This document shows positions 1 through 7,373 of a stretch of 10,223 nucleotides of DNA, one piece after another. Under the pieces are notes generated by a model, which did not search any database, was not told the origin of the DNA, and saw only the letters and a list, made by a program, of their open reading frames with translations. The position numbers and the translations under genes were made by a program. The DNA is from Phoronis pallida (taxonomy: Eukaryota > Phoronida > Phoronidae): NCBI GenBank assembly GCA_028565715.1, contig JAOXYC010248567.1, positions 1-10,223 on the forward strand. Reading direction: 5' to 3'. The stretch's first letter is position 1. Each line of letters opens with the position of its first letter.

Positions 1-200
1 AAATGGAATGGAGCGCCACAATGTTATTTTCATGCAGTTATCAGTTCAGCATGTCACGAATGCACACGTTAACACTTTAATCACTAGCTTATTTGAGCAC
101 AGTTGATTTTGCACTTGAGAATGTTGTTTTAGCAATTTTTTTATATCAACATCTTAATCATTTTGAATTAATTGAAATTCTTAAACTTTTTGTGTTTTTT

Positions 201-232
201 ATTTCAATAACATTTAAAAATGTTATTGAAAT
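201..232. repeat. Perfect 14-bp hairpin
   Basis: ATTTCAATAACATT (201-214) is the exact reverse complement of AATGTTATTGAAAT (219-232), separated by the four-base loop TAAA. One further T-A pair extends the stem outward. It sits in AT-rich noncoding DNA. It could be a tiny foldback remnant or a chance AT-rich palindrome, but a perfect 14-bp stem with a 4-nt loop is unlikely by chance. No function is inferred. Confidence 0.8.
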
Positions 233-550
233 AGTAAAGTAAATGTATCTTAATCAGTATGTAAAGATGGTCCAATAATCAAACAAGCAGAAATTTTACC
301 CTTATTGTAAGAAGCTGTATGAGATTTAAAGAAAATAACAGTTTGAAATTATTCAGAGTACTGGAGAAGTGGATTATTTAAAAAAAGGGAATTTTAAAAA
401 TGCATTGTAGCGGTTTCCTAAGCATGTTATCATGCATGATGTTTAATGTTATGTTTTTTACCCTTTCCCTCCCCGTACCTCCCTCGCCGATGATGACACG
501 TCACTCAAAGTAAGTTTGTTCGTCGTTCTGTCTCAGTCTTGCACTATTTA

Positions 551-678
551 CAGGATAACAACCAAGAAATGCAATTTTTATTTTCTTATTTTTTTTAACC
601 TAGCCCAATGGATGTCAAAATTTTATTAATTTTAAATTTATTTATTTAAAAAAAATGCATTTCTTGGTTTTGTACCTG
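551..678. repeat. Short foldback (MITE-like) element, about 128 bp
   Basis: The left end reads CAGGATAACAACCAAGAAAT and the right end, reverse complemented, reads CAGGTACAAAACCAAGAAAT. The core AACCAAGAAATGCA (560-573) is exactly inverted at 656-669, followed on both sides by T-rich or A-rich sequence. The two CAGG...CCTG ends suggest real element termini. No clear target-site duplication is seen (ATTTA to the left, TTTTA to the right). It has no coding capacity. It is probably a small non-autonomous element or an old foldback; the superfamily is unassigned. Confidence 0.55.
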
Positions 679-1058
679 TTTTATTTTCATGTTCTTTCAC
701 ACCCTTGTTAGTACGTCCTTGCACTTTTCACAAACTGTTTAAATATGTATTGTATATTATTTGACTTTTTGTGCAACTAGACAACTTGTGGTTGCACCGA
801 ACAAAAACACCACATTGGATAACCTGAGGCTGAGAATTTTGAAATTGAGTGTCAGAGAATCTTAATTTCCCACTTATTCCAAGGAAACTCCCATTGTGAG
901 ACGGTTTTGCAGCCACGGAGTAAGTCGTGGAATTGAAAAGAAGTTGCAACAAGCAAAATGATGGCATCGTGGATAATCATTGGGAGCTTTCATAAATGAA
1001 CTGTTTCTTTATCTATGTTGATCATTAACAATGAAATTAAGATTGTTCATTCTCTCCC

Positions 1059-1248
1059 GAACATGATATATAAAATTGTTCACTTTAATACTGGGTGAGA
1101 TTTCTTTTGATGTTCAGGCGTTTCAGCCCAGCTACTCTAGGCTTTCATCGAGAAAAGCCCAGAGTAGCTGGACTGAAACGTCTGAACATCAAAATAAACC
1201 TCACCCAGTAAGTGAACGATTTTATATTATATATGTTGAATCATGTTC
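1059..1248. repeat. Long foldback with Penelope/hammerhead-like arms
   Basis: This 190-bp inverted repeat opens with GAACATGA (1059-1066) and closes with TCATGTTC (1241-1248). The inner arms, 1111-1145 against about 1153-1188, pair over 35 bp with about three mismatches around a short loop containing CATCGAG. The outer arms share a CACTT..ACTGGGTGAG motif, with a 4-base insertion (TAAT) in the left arm. On the minus strand the arm reads GATGAAAGCC...GGGCTGAAACG, and on the plus strand the right arm reads GCC...GGACTGAAACGTC. That layout resembles the core of hammerhead ribozymes known from Penelope-like retroelement ends. The same arm end recurs at 8981-9022. I infer two inverted copies of a retroelement terminus; a plain foldback transposon is the alternative. 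Confidence 0.7.
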
Positions 1249-1746
1249 ATAGCATTATACTTTTCACCATTCTGACTTTACTCAGCACACAATCCGGCTC
1301 TCATGGTTTTGGTACTTACTGCAAAACTTTTTTATTTGATATTTCTCTGCACTTTCAATTCTTGTGCAAACTATTTTTGATAAAATTATGTCACTCTATA
1401 TGCAACTTCTTTTAAAAACTTCAAATGAATTATAAAATACAAAAACTTTGAAAAAGTACAATTCAATGGAACTTCTCATTTGAGCTTGATGATTTGGTTC
1501 TAAAAGAAAAATCTATTTATTTAGTAGTAAAACTAAGTTTTTGCAATAATCTACTGTAAATGCTAATGTTAATTTTCACAAGTTCATTGATATCACACTG
1601 TAAATGTATTTGTTGCATGCATTGTGACCTATTTTTTAATCTATGTTTGGAATGTTGATCATTGTTGGTTTCTTTCGTTCGACCTTCTTAAACTTATTCA
1701 TTTTTCAAACAAAATTTTCATCATAACTTATACCGTTATTTTGCAG

Positions 1747-1961
1747 CACCTGTATCAACGCCTCAAATCATCATTCCGCCATTGCCTGTGCACACGCCTG
1801 TGGAATCACTGACTACAGCTTCCCCCGTGCAATCAAGAAGTCCCCAGCCCAAGTCTCAAGAAGAAGAAGTCCCACGTACACCAAGTCCTGCTCCGTCTGG
1901 CTCATTAATCTCAGAGACCGAGTCACAGTTCAGTGAGCGGATGAGGCGATGGGGTGAAAAG
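1747..1961 (+). CDS. Exon A: Pro/Ser-rich linker segment
   Basis: The acceptor is a T-rich tract ending TTTTGCAG, and the donor is GAAAAG|GTCTGT, a slightly weak site. The exon starts with CA, the last two bases of a split codon, then gives 71 residues. The sequence is dominated by Pro, Ser, Thr and Gln with an acidic EEE cluster, and ends with a charged stretch reading SERMRRWGEK. Composition predicts disorder until the last 15 residues, where the helix continued in exon B appears to begin. Frame 3 reads on into VCAPL and a stop inside the intron, which supports splicing at 1961. Confidence 0.8.
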
Positions 1962-4900
1962 GTCTGTGCTCCGTTATAGTGTTTGCCTCATTAGCACCAT
2001 ATGAACTCGGAAATGTTTAGTACTGAGGGGCGCTTTGATGTTAAATACAAAATGTTACTGCCAAATGCGAGGCGCTTAATATGTTAAATAAATAACATTA
2101 CTGCCAAAAACGTTCTTTTAAGAAAATGGCTGAAATTAATTGCCAACAAAGGCTGGTTCATGCCAAAAGGGCAGCAATTATAAAAAGAACCCATGGCAAC
2201 TACAAAAATTCCAAAGAACATCTTTTCACAAACTGCTGCCAACCCTTTAATCAAGTTTTACAATCCGACTTTAGTTATATTTATAAGTGATCCTTGTAAA
2301 GTATATTTATTCCTCTATATTTATCACAGAAAATCGACACGTCTCTTGCTGAGGAACGTAGGCGGCAGGAGAGAGCGGAAGAGAGACGACGGAAAGCTCA
2401 GTTGGCGTTTAATAAAAACAAGGGCAAGAAAATCAAAACAAAAGGTGCTGCCCAACAGTCGTCTGCTGCATTTGATGATTGTAAGTTCACAGATGAGCAC
2501 TTTGGATTTGGTATCATTGGTAAAGATACTGTCTCCTCGTTGGTGAGGTTCTGGGGTCAAAATTCAAATCAACTAGAAATGTTGTGTATGAGTCCTTTGA
2601 TGAATATAATAAACCTGAATCATAATAAAAAAAAAATTAAAAATTGGTAAAAGGGTAAATTTGAGATCTTTGTATCCAAAAAACCCTTCTCGTACGAGAG
2701 GTTTTCGAAAATGACACTTTTTAGGATAAAAAGCTCAAATTTACCCCTTTGCCGATTTTTTTTGAATTTTTTTACTGAGACGCAGGTTAATTATATTGAG
2801 CGAGCCTCTGTTGTCTAGTGGTTAGAGCATTGGACTATTAATCGGGAGGTACCCGGTTCAAATCCCAGGGTGTCAACTCGGCTTGCCAGTGCATTGGAGG
2901 AGCACGTTAAATGGCGGTCCATGGTTGCTCTTGCTAGCGGCTTCAGCCTTTAGAGTAACCATTATAATAAAAATTAATATATATGTATGTGAGATATGTA
3001 TGTTTTTTTTTATATTCATCAAAGGACTAACACACAAAATTTCTAGTTGATTTGAATTTTGACCCCAGATCCTCACCAACGAGGAGACAGTATCTTTAAA
3101 TTTCTTTCGTTTTCTCGTGAATACATTTTTTCTCCGACTGCGTAACTGTATTTTTTAAATAAATGTTCTTTGTTTCCTAGTCGGTTAGTTTACTCACGTT
3201 TTAATATGTTCACCTTCGTGGTCTGAAGGCTTCCTCAGAAATGGCGGACTCTGTAAGACTGCGCATGTGAGTTAGCGCCGATTTTAGGGCGTAGGGATAC
3301 ATCAGGTTGTCGGATCACAATATTGTATATGTCAGCTGAGATTTGTCTGAAAAAGTAAAGAGTGGCTGAAAAACTACAACTAGTAAATGAAGCCTTTTCA
3401 AACATTTTACCAAAAAAAAACACTTAGATAGTAGTTTTAATTATGAAAAGACAAGTTTTAATTCAATGAAATTTTTGTCTTTTTCAGACAGTTTTCTTAA
3501 CAAATATTGCATCTTCAACAAAGGGAATCTTCAAATGTTCAGACAGGCTTTTGATGCGGTGAGTTCAATTCACATTAATCAAATATTAGTGTCGATTGAA
3601 AAAAGGTTAACTTTTTTCCTTCATCATTTCATTCAAAAGCAATTATCCATCATTTTGCCCAGTGCATGCTATTCATCCAAGAAAAATAATTTTGGTTAAA
3701 AATGCCTTATTCATGACCATAAAATCATAACGACTAATTGCAGTGAAAATCTTGCTGTACTTTATTATAAAAACCGTAGACATGCATGGTAATATGGGAT
3801 ATTCCAAGTATGGTGCAGTTCTAAATATGCAAGTTTCACTGTTTTTGGGACTTTTATGGTCATGAATACGGCTTAGTATCTTAAAAATGCTGTGAAGTCA
3901 ATGTTTTGTGTTTTCAAAAAGTGTACAACATATATTTACCAATAGGGGAATACCGTTATCATTCGTGGATGACACTATGTGAGTGTAAATTTAGATTTCA
4001 ATCATTTATTACTGGCACACATCAAACACCCATTTAAAAGAATTGTCTTGCCTTATTACATATTTCTAAATTTCTTTGTATAGGTGGATGAGGAAAAGAA
4101 AGGTTTCCTGACCAATGAAGAGATTCTTGTAGCTATGAAAGGTATCAACAGAGGTCTCTCTGATGCTGAACAACATTATCTCTATAGGGTTAGTGGTTAA
4201 ATACTATACTGTGTTGGCAGACTTACATTTGGTACATGTGCTTATGTGTGAACTTAGTTTAGTTTCTTTCAAACTTTGGTCTGTATTACTTACAGAACAA
4301 CTGAGGCTTTACATGAAACTTGCTGCATGCGTCAAAAGTGTGGCCGATTTGAGCAGAAGAAAAATCATGAAAACCCTGATGGCCTTGTATAGGCTCTTGA
4401 GGCTAAATGTGTGCCAGAATTTGTTTTGACTTCACTCAAAGACTAAATTTCTATCAACTTGTATGAAGCCTGTATTTGAACTTATCAAAGATTAAAAAAT
4501 CACTTGATCATGATAATAGTATGATATGATATTGATAATAATTATACAAAGACTGAAAATGCCACCATTAGAAATGCCTTCATTAAAGTTTCTTTAGAAA
4601 AGTTCTTCATAATTTTCAAAACTGCAACTTTAGAACAAGTTAAGATCGTTAAAGATTTGATTTTTCACTTTTAGCACCATTTTTTGTTTGTGTTTCAGGT
4701 GCTTGAAATAACTGGCTATAAGGTGAAGGAAGGTGCTGACTTCAAACTGTTCTCTGTGATTGCTGCATTATCCATGAAGATTGCAACACTAGAGTAAGAC
4801 ATTGCTACCAAGTAGTTATTATCTTATATTTTAAAAGATCTACTGGCACTTCCAAAGAAAAAAAAGTACTATCCCACAAGCCATGTGGTGCAATGGGTCA

Positions 4901-6581
4901 CTAAGTGCCTAAAATAACTTTATTACCATTGTGCATTTGAAGTTCAAAATTCATATGTGCGCTTATATTTTATGTCTAAATCAAGTTTAAAATTTGGGGT
5001 TGTTAGGTGCAAGTTTACTTTTTCATTAGATAACTATATGACCATCTTAAATTCGATATTTTTCATCATTGCCTTTGTGGCCGGATGTTGGGATGATTGC
5101 CTTAAAATCCTAGGATCCCCAGTTCGAGCCCTCATGTGCAAAATTTTATTTTTGTATTTTGTTAATTGATATCATGTTATATGTGCAAATGGCAAAACTC
5201 TTTTCACATACTTCCAAATATATTCTTATGTGTGCTTTTACTAGTTTTAGCTGGCGTTTTTTGAAAAAATTGTTGTTTCGGTAACTAGTCTCCAAAGAAT
5301 AAAAAAGAAATAAAAACTTCAATGAACATCTTTTTGAAGCAACTGTGAAAAGTTATCAAATCCAGTTTCGATCTTTGAGGAGGGATAATTTACATGACTT
5401 ATATAGTTACATGTTACATTAGGAACATTTGCGTTGTTGTATTGCTGCAACCAAATATTTTGAAAACAGATTTTGATTGAAACATGGGTTTGTTTTAATT
5501 TCAGCTCCTGGATGAAGAATCTGATTGGTCGAATAGATTTCAAAATGCTGGACATGAAACTGTTCAAGTGCAAGGTAGTAAAAATTGGAATTTAGAAATA
5601 AATTTGAATTTATGTTTTCTTTCGAAAGAAATTAAGTTTGTTTCTCCCTTGTGATTGAAAAAATCAGTCACTTTGTGACCTGCTGTTACTCCAAAGGGTG
5701 TGGTCAAAGTTAATCAGACAGTTGTTATGTAACTGCAATGTAGATAAAAGAAGTATGGAAGGGTTTGGATAAAATGGTTGTTAGAAAAGTTTAGATCTTA
5801 CTCATTTCTAATGAGAAATGAAATGAGTCCGAAAATCATCTGCCCTCACGGCTTACATGGGAATCGAGCCCAGAGAGGCTTGCAGACTATCGATAGCTCA
5901 GCTTGATAAGCATTTGCCTAGTCTGCAGGTTACCCTGCGTCATGTCAGGGCAGACGTTTTGGACTCCATATGACATCATTTATCATTATAATTAATTGTC
6001 ATCACAGCTGTGATTCACTAACTGTCATTTTTTTTCTTTTTTTAAACGTTTATCACCCACCCTGGAAAGTGTTCCGTGAACATTACATCCAGGGTTCCAT
6101 TCACACTCGCATTCTCTCTCACAACTAAAACCCCTGAGCTGAGAGGAGTGAAAGACTTCAGTGTGCAATGCCCAGGACAAAGTCTAACTGCATGGCGTCC
6201 GCCGGGACTCGAACCCACGCCGCTGGCGTGTGAATCGAGGACACTAACCATTCGACCACCAGTCTCCCCTAATATTTTTATTAAAAAAGACATTTTGCCA
6301 AATTTGTTATCTGACAATCATAATACAATCAAATTCCTCTCTTCCTTCAGACATTGTGGGAGTGTAACGTAGACCCAGATACCAACAACATACCCATCAA
6401 CCAGTTATGTGTGGAGCTACGAGCAGGAGGAATCTCACAGCGAGACGAGAATGAAGTACGCTCTAAACTACAGCACCTTCAAGCACTAGATCTACTCGAC
6501 TTCTTAACCTACGTACCACTGTTTATTATGATTCATGAGTCAGTTGTTGAAAATCCCCTTGATACTGGGAGACTCTCTTAA
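1747..6581 (+). CDS. Seven-exon gene, C-terminal part: EF-hand-like protein of unrecognised family
   Basis: Joining 1747-1961, 2330-2480, 3488-3558, 4084-4188, 4699-4793, 5505-5574 and 6351-6581 gives one open frame of 311 residues plus TAA. Every junction uses a GT donor and AG acceptor with matching phases. Residues 1-71 are rich in Pro, Ser and Thr and look disordered. Residues 72-121 hold an alternating Arg/Glu helix and a Lys-rich patch (KNKGKKIKTKG). From about residue 130 the spacing FRQAF...D...G...E matches a calmodulin-type EF-hand, followed by a second helix-loop-helix without a canonical loop and a third near-EF motif starting DPDTNN. The C-terminus is hydrophobic and ends near NPLDTGRLS. 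The loops lack several calcium ligands, so a structural or protein-binding role is inferred rather than calcium sensing. The N-terminus is missing and no methionine start is in frame at the first exon. The protein family is not recognised, and no symbol is given. Confidence 0.85.
2025..2111. repeat. Two-unit 44-bp tandem duplication with GGCGCTT motif
   Basis: Unit 1 (2025-2068) begins GAGGGGCGCTTTGATGTTAA and unit 2 (2069-2111) begins GAGGCGCTTAATATGTTAAA. Both end with TTACTGCCAAA. The units differ by several substitutions and small indels, so this is an old duplication inside the intron between exons A and B. The GGCGCTTA motif also occurs in the MITEs downstream, which could mean a shared origin or coincidence. 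Confidence 0.7.
2330..2480 (+). CDS. Exon B: Arg/Glu charged helix and Lys-rich patch
   Basis: The acceptor is ATTTATCACAG and the donor is a consensus GTAAGT at 2481. It enters in phase 0 directly after exon A and leaves one base (T) of a split codon. It encodes about 50 residues: KIDTSLAEERRRQERAEERR, then KAQ, a Lys-rich stretch with KNKGKKIKTKG, and a Gln/Ser/Ala tail ending FDD. The regular charge alternation suggests a single long helix or short coiled coil, and the Lys patch could act as a nuclear-targeting or acidic-surface-binding site (inference). A 574-bp MITE inserts 42 bp beyond the donor. Confidence 0.85.
2641..2758. repeat. Nested inverted repeat inside the MITE
   Basis: The left arm 2641-2677, containing AGGGTAAATTTGAG and ending GTATCC, is mirrored at 2724-2758 (GGATAAAAAGCTCAAATTTA and onward), with a few mismatches and A/T-rich extensions beyond. 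The loop includes the exact palindrome CTCGTACGAG (2689-2698). It is either an element that inserted into the MITE or part of the MITE's own internal structure. Confidence 0.75.
2804..2880 (+). repeat. tRNA-derived (SINE-like) segment within the MITE
   Basis: A box A-like TTGTCTAGTGGTTAGA (2811-2826) is followed about 30 bp on by a box B-like GGTTCAAATCC (2855-2865). The middle reads as an anticodon arm with loop CTATTAA (ATT in the anticodon place), but the stems are only partly paired and the acceptor arm does not close. It is therefore a tRNA-derived Pol III promoter, not a working tRNA gene. A short unrelated body follows to about 2960. Confidence 0.6.
3488..3558 (+). CDS. Exon C: first helix of EF-hand-like domain
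   Basis: The acceptor is TTTTTGTCTTTTTCAG and the donor is GCG|GTGAGT. Its first two bases, AC, complete the split codon from exon B to give Tyr, then 23 residues follow. The segment contains CIFNKGNLQMFRQAFDA, where FRQAF matches the entering helix of a calmodulin-like EF-hand. At 71 bp it is too short to stand out as an ORF and is supported by phase continuity and by the EF-hand spacing running into exon D. The intron after exon C is phase 0 and interrupts the EF-hand just before the loop. Confidence 0.85.
3704..3872. repeat. 169-bp foldback element in the exon C-D intron
   Basis: GCCTTATTCATGACCATAAA (from 3704) is inverted at 3849-3872, whose complement reads GCCGTATTCATGACCATAAA. The core ATTCATGACCATAAAA is exact. 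Similarity continues inward with CAGTGAAA and CTTGC motifs in both arms, so the inverted arms are about 60 bp and degenerate. There is no coding content and no certain target duplication. Confidence 0.6.
4084..4188 (+). CDS. Exon D: degenerate EF loop and exiting helix
   Basis: The acceptor is TTTCTTTGTATAG and the donor is AGG|GTTAGT. It is exactly 35 codons in phase 0. It reads VDEEKKGFLTNEEILVAMKG and then INRGLSDAEQHYLYR. Aligned to a canonical 12-residue loop, position 1 is Asp, position 6 Gly, position 8 Leu and position 12 Glu, as expected. Positions 3 and 5 are Glu and Lys instead of Asp/Asn/Ser, so calcium affinity is probably low or absent. The tail LSDAEQ resembles the linker and first helix of a second EF-hand. 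Confidence 0.88.
4189..4698. other. Intron between exons D and E, no further feature
   Basis: This 510-bp AT-rich intron begins GTTAGT and ends with a T-rich tract and CAG. I see no repeat, RNA gene or extra exon in it. An open frame crossing it reads through from exon D in another frame and has no protein-like composition. Confidence 0.6.
4699..4793 (+). CDS. Exon E: second EF-hand-like helix pair
   Basis: The acceptor is GTTTGTGTTTCAG and the donor is GA|GTAAGA. It enters in phase 0 and leaves two bases (GA) of a split codon. The 31 residues begin VLEITGYKVKEGADFKLFSV and continue IAALSMKIATL. The FKLFSVIAAL helix occupies the place of an exiting EF helix (compare FxEFLxxM in calmodulin), but the preceding loop has no acidic ligand series, so this would be a structural pseudo-EF-hand. 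The in-frame TAA at the donor shows the exon must end by 4793. Confidence 0.85.
5072..5145 (+). repeat. tRNA-like (SINE-derived) fragment in the exon E-F intron
   Basis: TGGCCGGATGTTGG (5078-5091) fits a Pol III box A and AGTTCGAGCCC (5121-5131) fits a box B, at tRNA-like spacing. The T-arm stem does not pair well, so it is not a functional tRNA. A/T-rich sequence follows and could be a decayed tail. A chance match is possible. Confidence 0.4.
5505..5574 (+). CDS. Exon F: amphipathic helical segment
   Basis: The acceptor is GTTTTAATTTCAG and the donor is AAG|GTAGTA. The first base C completes GA from exon E to Asp, then 23 codons give SWMKNLIGRIDFKMLDMKLF and KCK. Hydrophobic residues recur every three to four positions, consistent with one or two helices between the EF-hand-like repeats. 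At 70 bp this exon is supported by phase on both sides and good splice sites rather than by length. Confidence 0.82.
5840..5960. repeat. Composite tRNA-like repeat in the exon F-G intron
   Basis: On the plus strand TAGCTCAGCTTGATAAGC is followed by a well-paired anticodon arm, TTTGC-CTAGTCT-GCAGG (AGT in the anticodon position), and a weak T arm. On the minus strand, the complement of 5860-5870 reads GGCTCGATTCC, a good box B, with TGGG/CCCA stem bases. TGCAGACTA (5881-5889) and TAGTCTGCA (5919-5927) are exact inverses. The mix suggests two overlapping or adjacent tRNA-derived pieces, so the orientation stays open. Confidence 0.4.
6028..6270 (-). mobile_element. tRNA-derived SINE, minus strand
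   Basis: Read on the minus strand, the element starts near GGAGACTGGTGGTCGAATGG. Box A is TGGTCGAATGGTTAG (complement of 6244-6258) and box B is GGTTCGAGTCC (complement of 6205-6215). A tRNA-unrelated body of about 140 bp follows, then an A-rich tail (T-run on the plus strand, 6028-6043). This head-body-tail layout is that of a tRNA-class SINE. It lies in the last intron, opposite to the gene, ending about 80 bp before exon G. Target duplications are not clear. Confidence 0.7.
6351..6581 (+). CDS. Exon G: terminal exon with third EF-like motif and C-terminus
   Basis: The acceptor is CTCTCTTCCTTCAG. The exon enters in phase 0 and runs 76 codons to TAA at 6579-6581. It begins TLWECNVDPDTNNIPINQLC and shows the F/LxxxxD.D.N..I....L pattern of an EF-hand. 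The loop is one residue short, and Gln stands where position 12 Glu is expected, so it is likely non-binding. A charged helix follows (SQRDENEVRSKLQHL), then a hydrophobic run LDLLDFLTYVPLFIMIHESV and the ending VENPLDTGRLS. Its codons look conserved and coding-like compared with the AT-rich flanks. Confidence 0.9.
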   Translation, partial: TLWECNVDPDTNNIPINQLCVELRAGGISQRDENEVRSKLQHLQALDLLDFLTYVPLFIMIHESVVENPLDTGRLS

Positions 6582-6646
6582 AGTGCTTTTTGAATTTCTA
6601 ATGTTAAATGGGGTAAAACTTTTTGAATTTGGAACAAAAATAATTA

Positions 6647-6652
6647 AATAAA
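6647..6652 (+). terminator. Possible polyadenylation signal AATAAA
   Basis: This AATAAA hexamer lies 66 bp after the stop codon of the gene, in very AT-rich sequence. In such sequence the hexamer is frequent by chance, so the true site could be this one, 6706-6711, or further downstream. Confidence 0.35.
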
Positions 6653-6705
6653 TTTAATTTGGTTGGACATATTCAATTTTGTGGTAACTGCCAAAATTGT
6701 TTTGA

Positions 6706-6711
6706 AATAAA
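6706..6711 (+). terminator. Second possible polyadenylation signal AATAAA
   Basis: This AATAAA lies 125 bp after the stop codon. It is followed within 20 bp by a less U-rich stretch, so no strong downstream element distinguishes it from the site at 6647. Confidence 0.3.
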
Positions 6712-7373
6712 CACTTACAATTTTGACCAAAAATAAATGCAAAAATGAAACCTTATGATCTGGTGTAATGCACTCAATTCTTAGACAAATATCTTTTCTA
6801 ATATCTTGGTATTTTGGAATAATTTGCAAATGTCAAATCCTTTAATGGTATATCTAGTTCATCAAAAAAACAAGAGGCTTTAAAACTTTAAGCTTTCAGC
6901 AGTGTTCTGAATTGAGAAAGTTTTACCTCATAGAGTTCATCATTTTGAAAGTATTTGCTTTCATGCTAATATTTGCTTTGAAGGCTAATCTTTTTAAAAT
7001 TACAAAAATTGAAACGATTTTCTGTGTCTAAAATTCATTGATAGACTTGTTTCATTAATGAGTGTATTTCATTGCTGATTTGCTTCATTTAACCGTTTTG
7101 TTTACTCAAAAAGTCCGTCATGGAAATCTTACTCTATTTGATTGTGTACAGCCAATTACGTCAGTGGGATGTGAAAGTTGCAGTTTTCGATCGATGTAAG
7201 AAATTGGGAAAAAGCGCCTGGTTTTCTTCACTTAACAGGCCATCATTAAAATAAACTTCAACTGAGTAATAATTTCATACACTTTCCTGTCATAAATCAG
7301 CCCAAGCAAAAACAACTTTCTATCTAATTGGTGTTCAAGCGTCTCACAAACAAAGGAAGAGAAAGCGCTGCTA

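Larger units (their letters stand above)
1..1746. other. AT-rich noncoding DNA, probably intron upstream of first visible exon
   Basis: No convincing coding exon is present here on either strand. The open frames are short, low-complexity and lack splice-compatible boundaries. The exon at 1747 begins with two bases of a split codon, so it needs an upstream exon ending in phase 1, and the last intron before it must occupy at least the right part of this stretch. A polypyrimidine tract near 458-483 ends at a T-rich, then C-rich run without a usable exon after it. The stretch otherwise holds three inverted-repeat structures, annotated separately at 201-232, 551-678 and 1059-1248. Confidence 0.6.
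2523..3096. mobile_element. 574-bp MITE with 87-bp inverted arms and TA flanks
   Basis: The left arm (2523-2609) starts AAGATACTGTCTCCTCGTTG and is the near-exact inverse of the right arm (3010-3096), with about four mismatches over 87 bp. TA dinucleotides flank both ends (2521-2522 and 3097-3098), consistent with the TA target duplication of Tc1/mariner-like and related elements. There is no transposase, so this is a non-autonomous element. It contains a second, nested inverted repeat and a tRNA-like Pol III segment. It lies wholly within the intron between exons B and C. Confidence 0.85.
6582..7371. other. 3' UTR and intergenic AT-rich DNA
   Basis: This holds the start of the 3' UTR of the gene and then AT-rich sequence with no recognisable exon, RNA gene or repeat on either strand. 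Confidence 0.55.

Noticed and set aside
490-510. Possible first coding exon: ATGATGACACGTCACTCAAA followed by GTAAGT
   Set aside because: It would end in phase 2, whereas the exon at 1747 requires phase 1 before it. It encodes only six to seven residues and no promoter evidence supports it. The perfect GTAAGT could be chance. The TGACACGTCA half-palindrome in it is not a convincing CRE site.
728-967. 79-residue minus-strand open frame
   Set aside because: No splice partners, no recognisable motif and ordinary noncoding composition; a chance ORF.
2804-2876. A functional tRNA gene
   Set aside because: The acceptor and T-arm stems do not pair and it lies inside a MITE, so a tRNA-derived repeat is more likely.
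6042-6372. Open frames on both strands across 6042-6372
   Set aside because: They run through the SINE body and the splice acceptor of the last exon. Their translations reflect the tRNA-like repeat, not a conserved protein.
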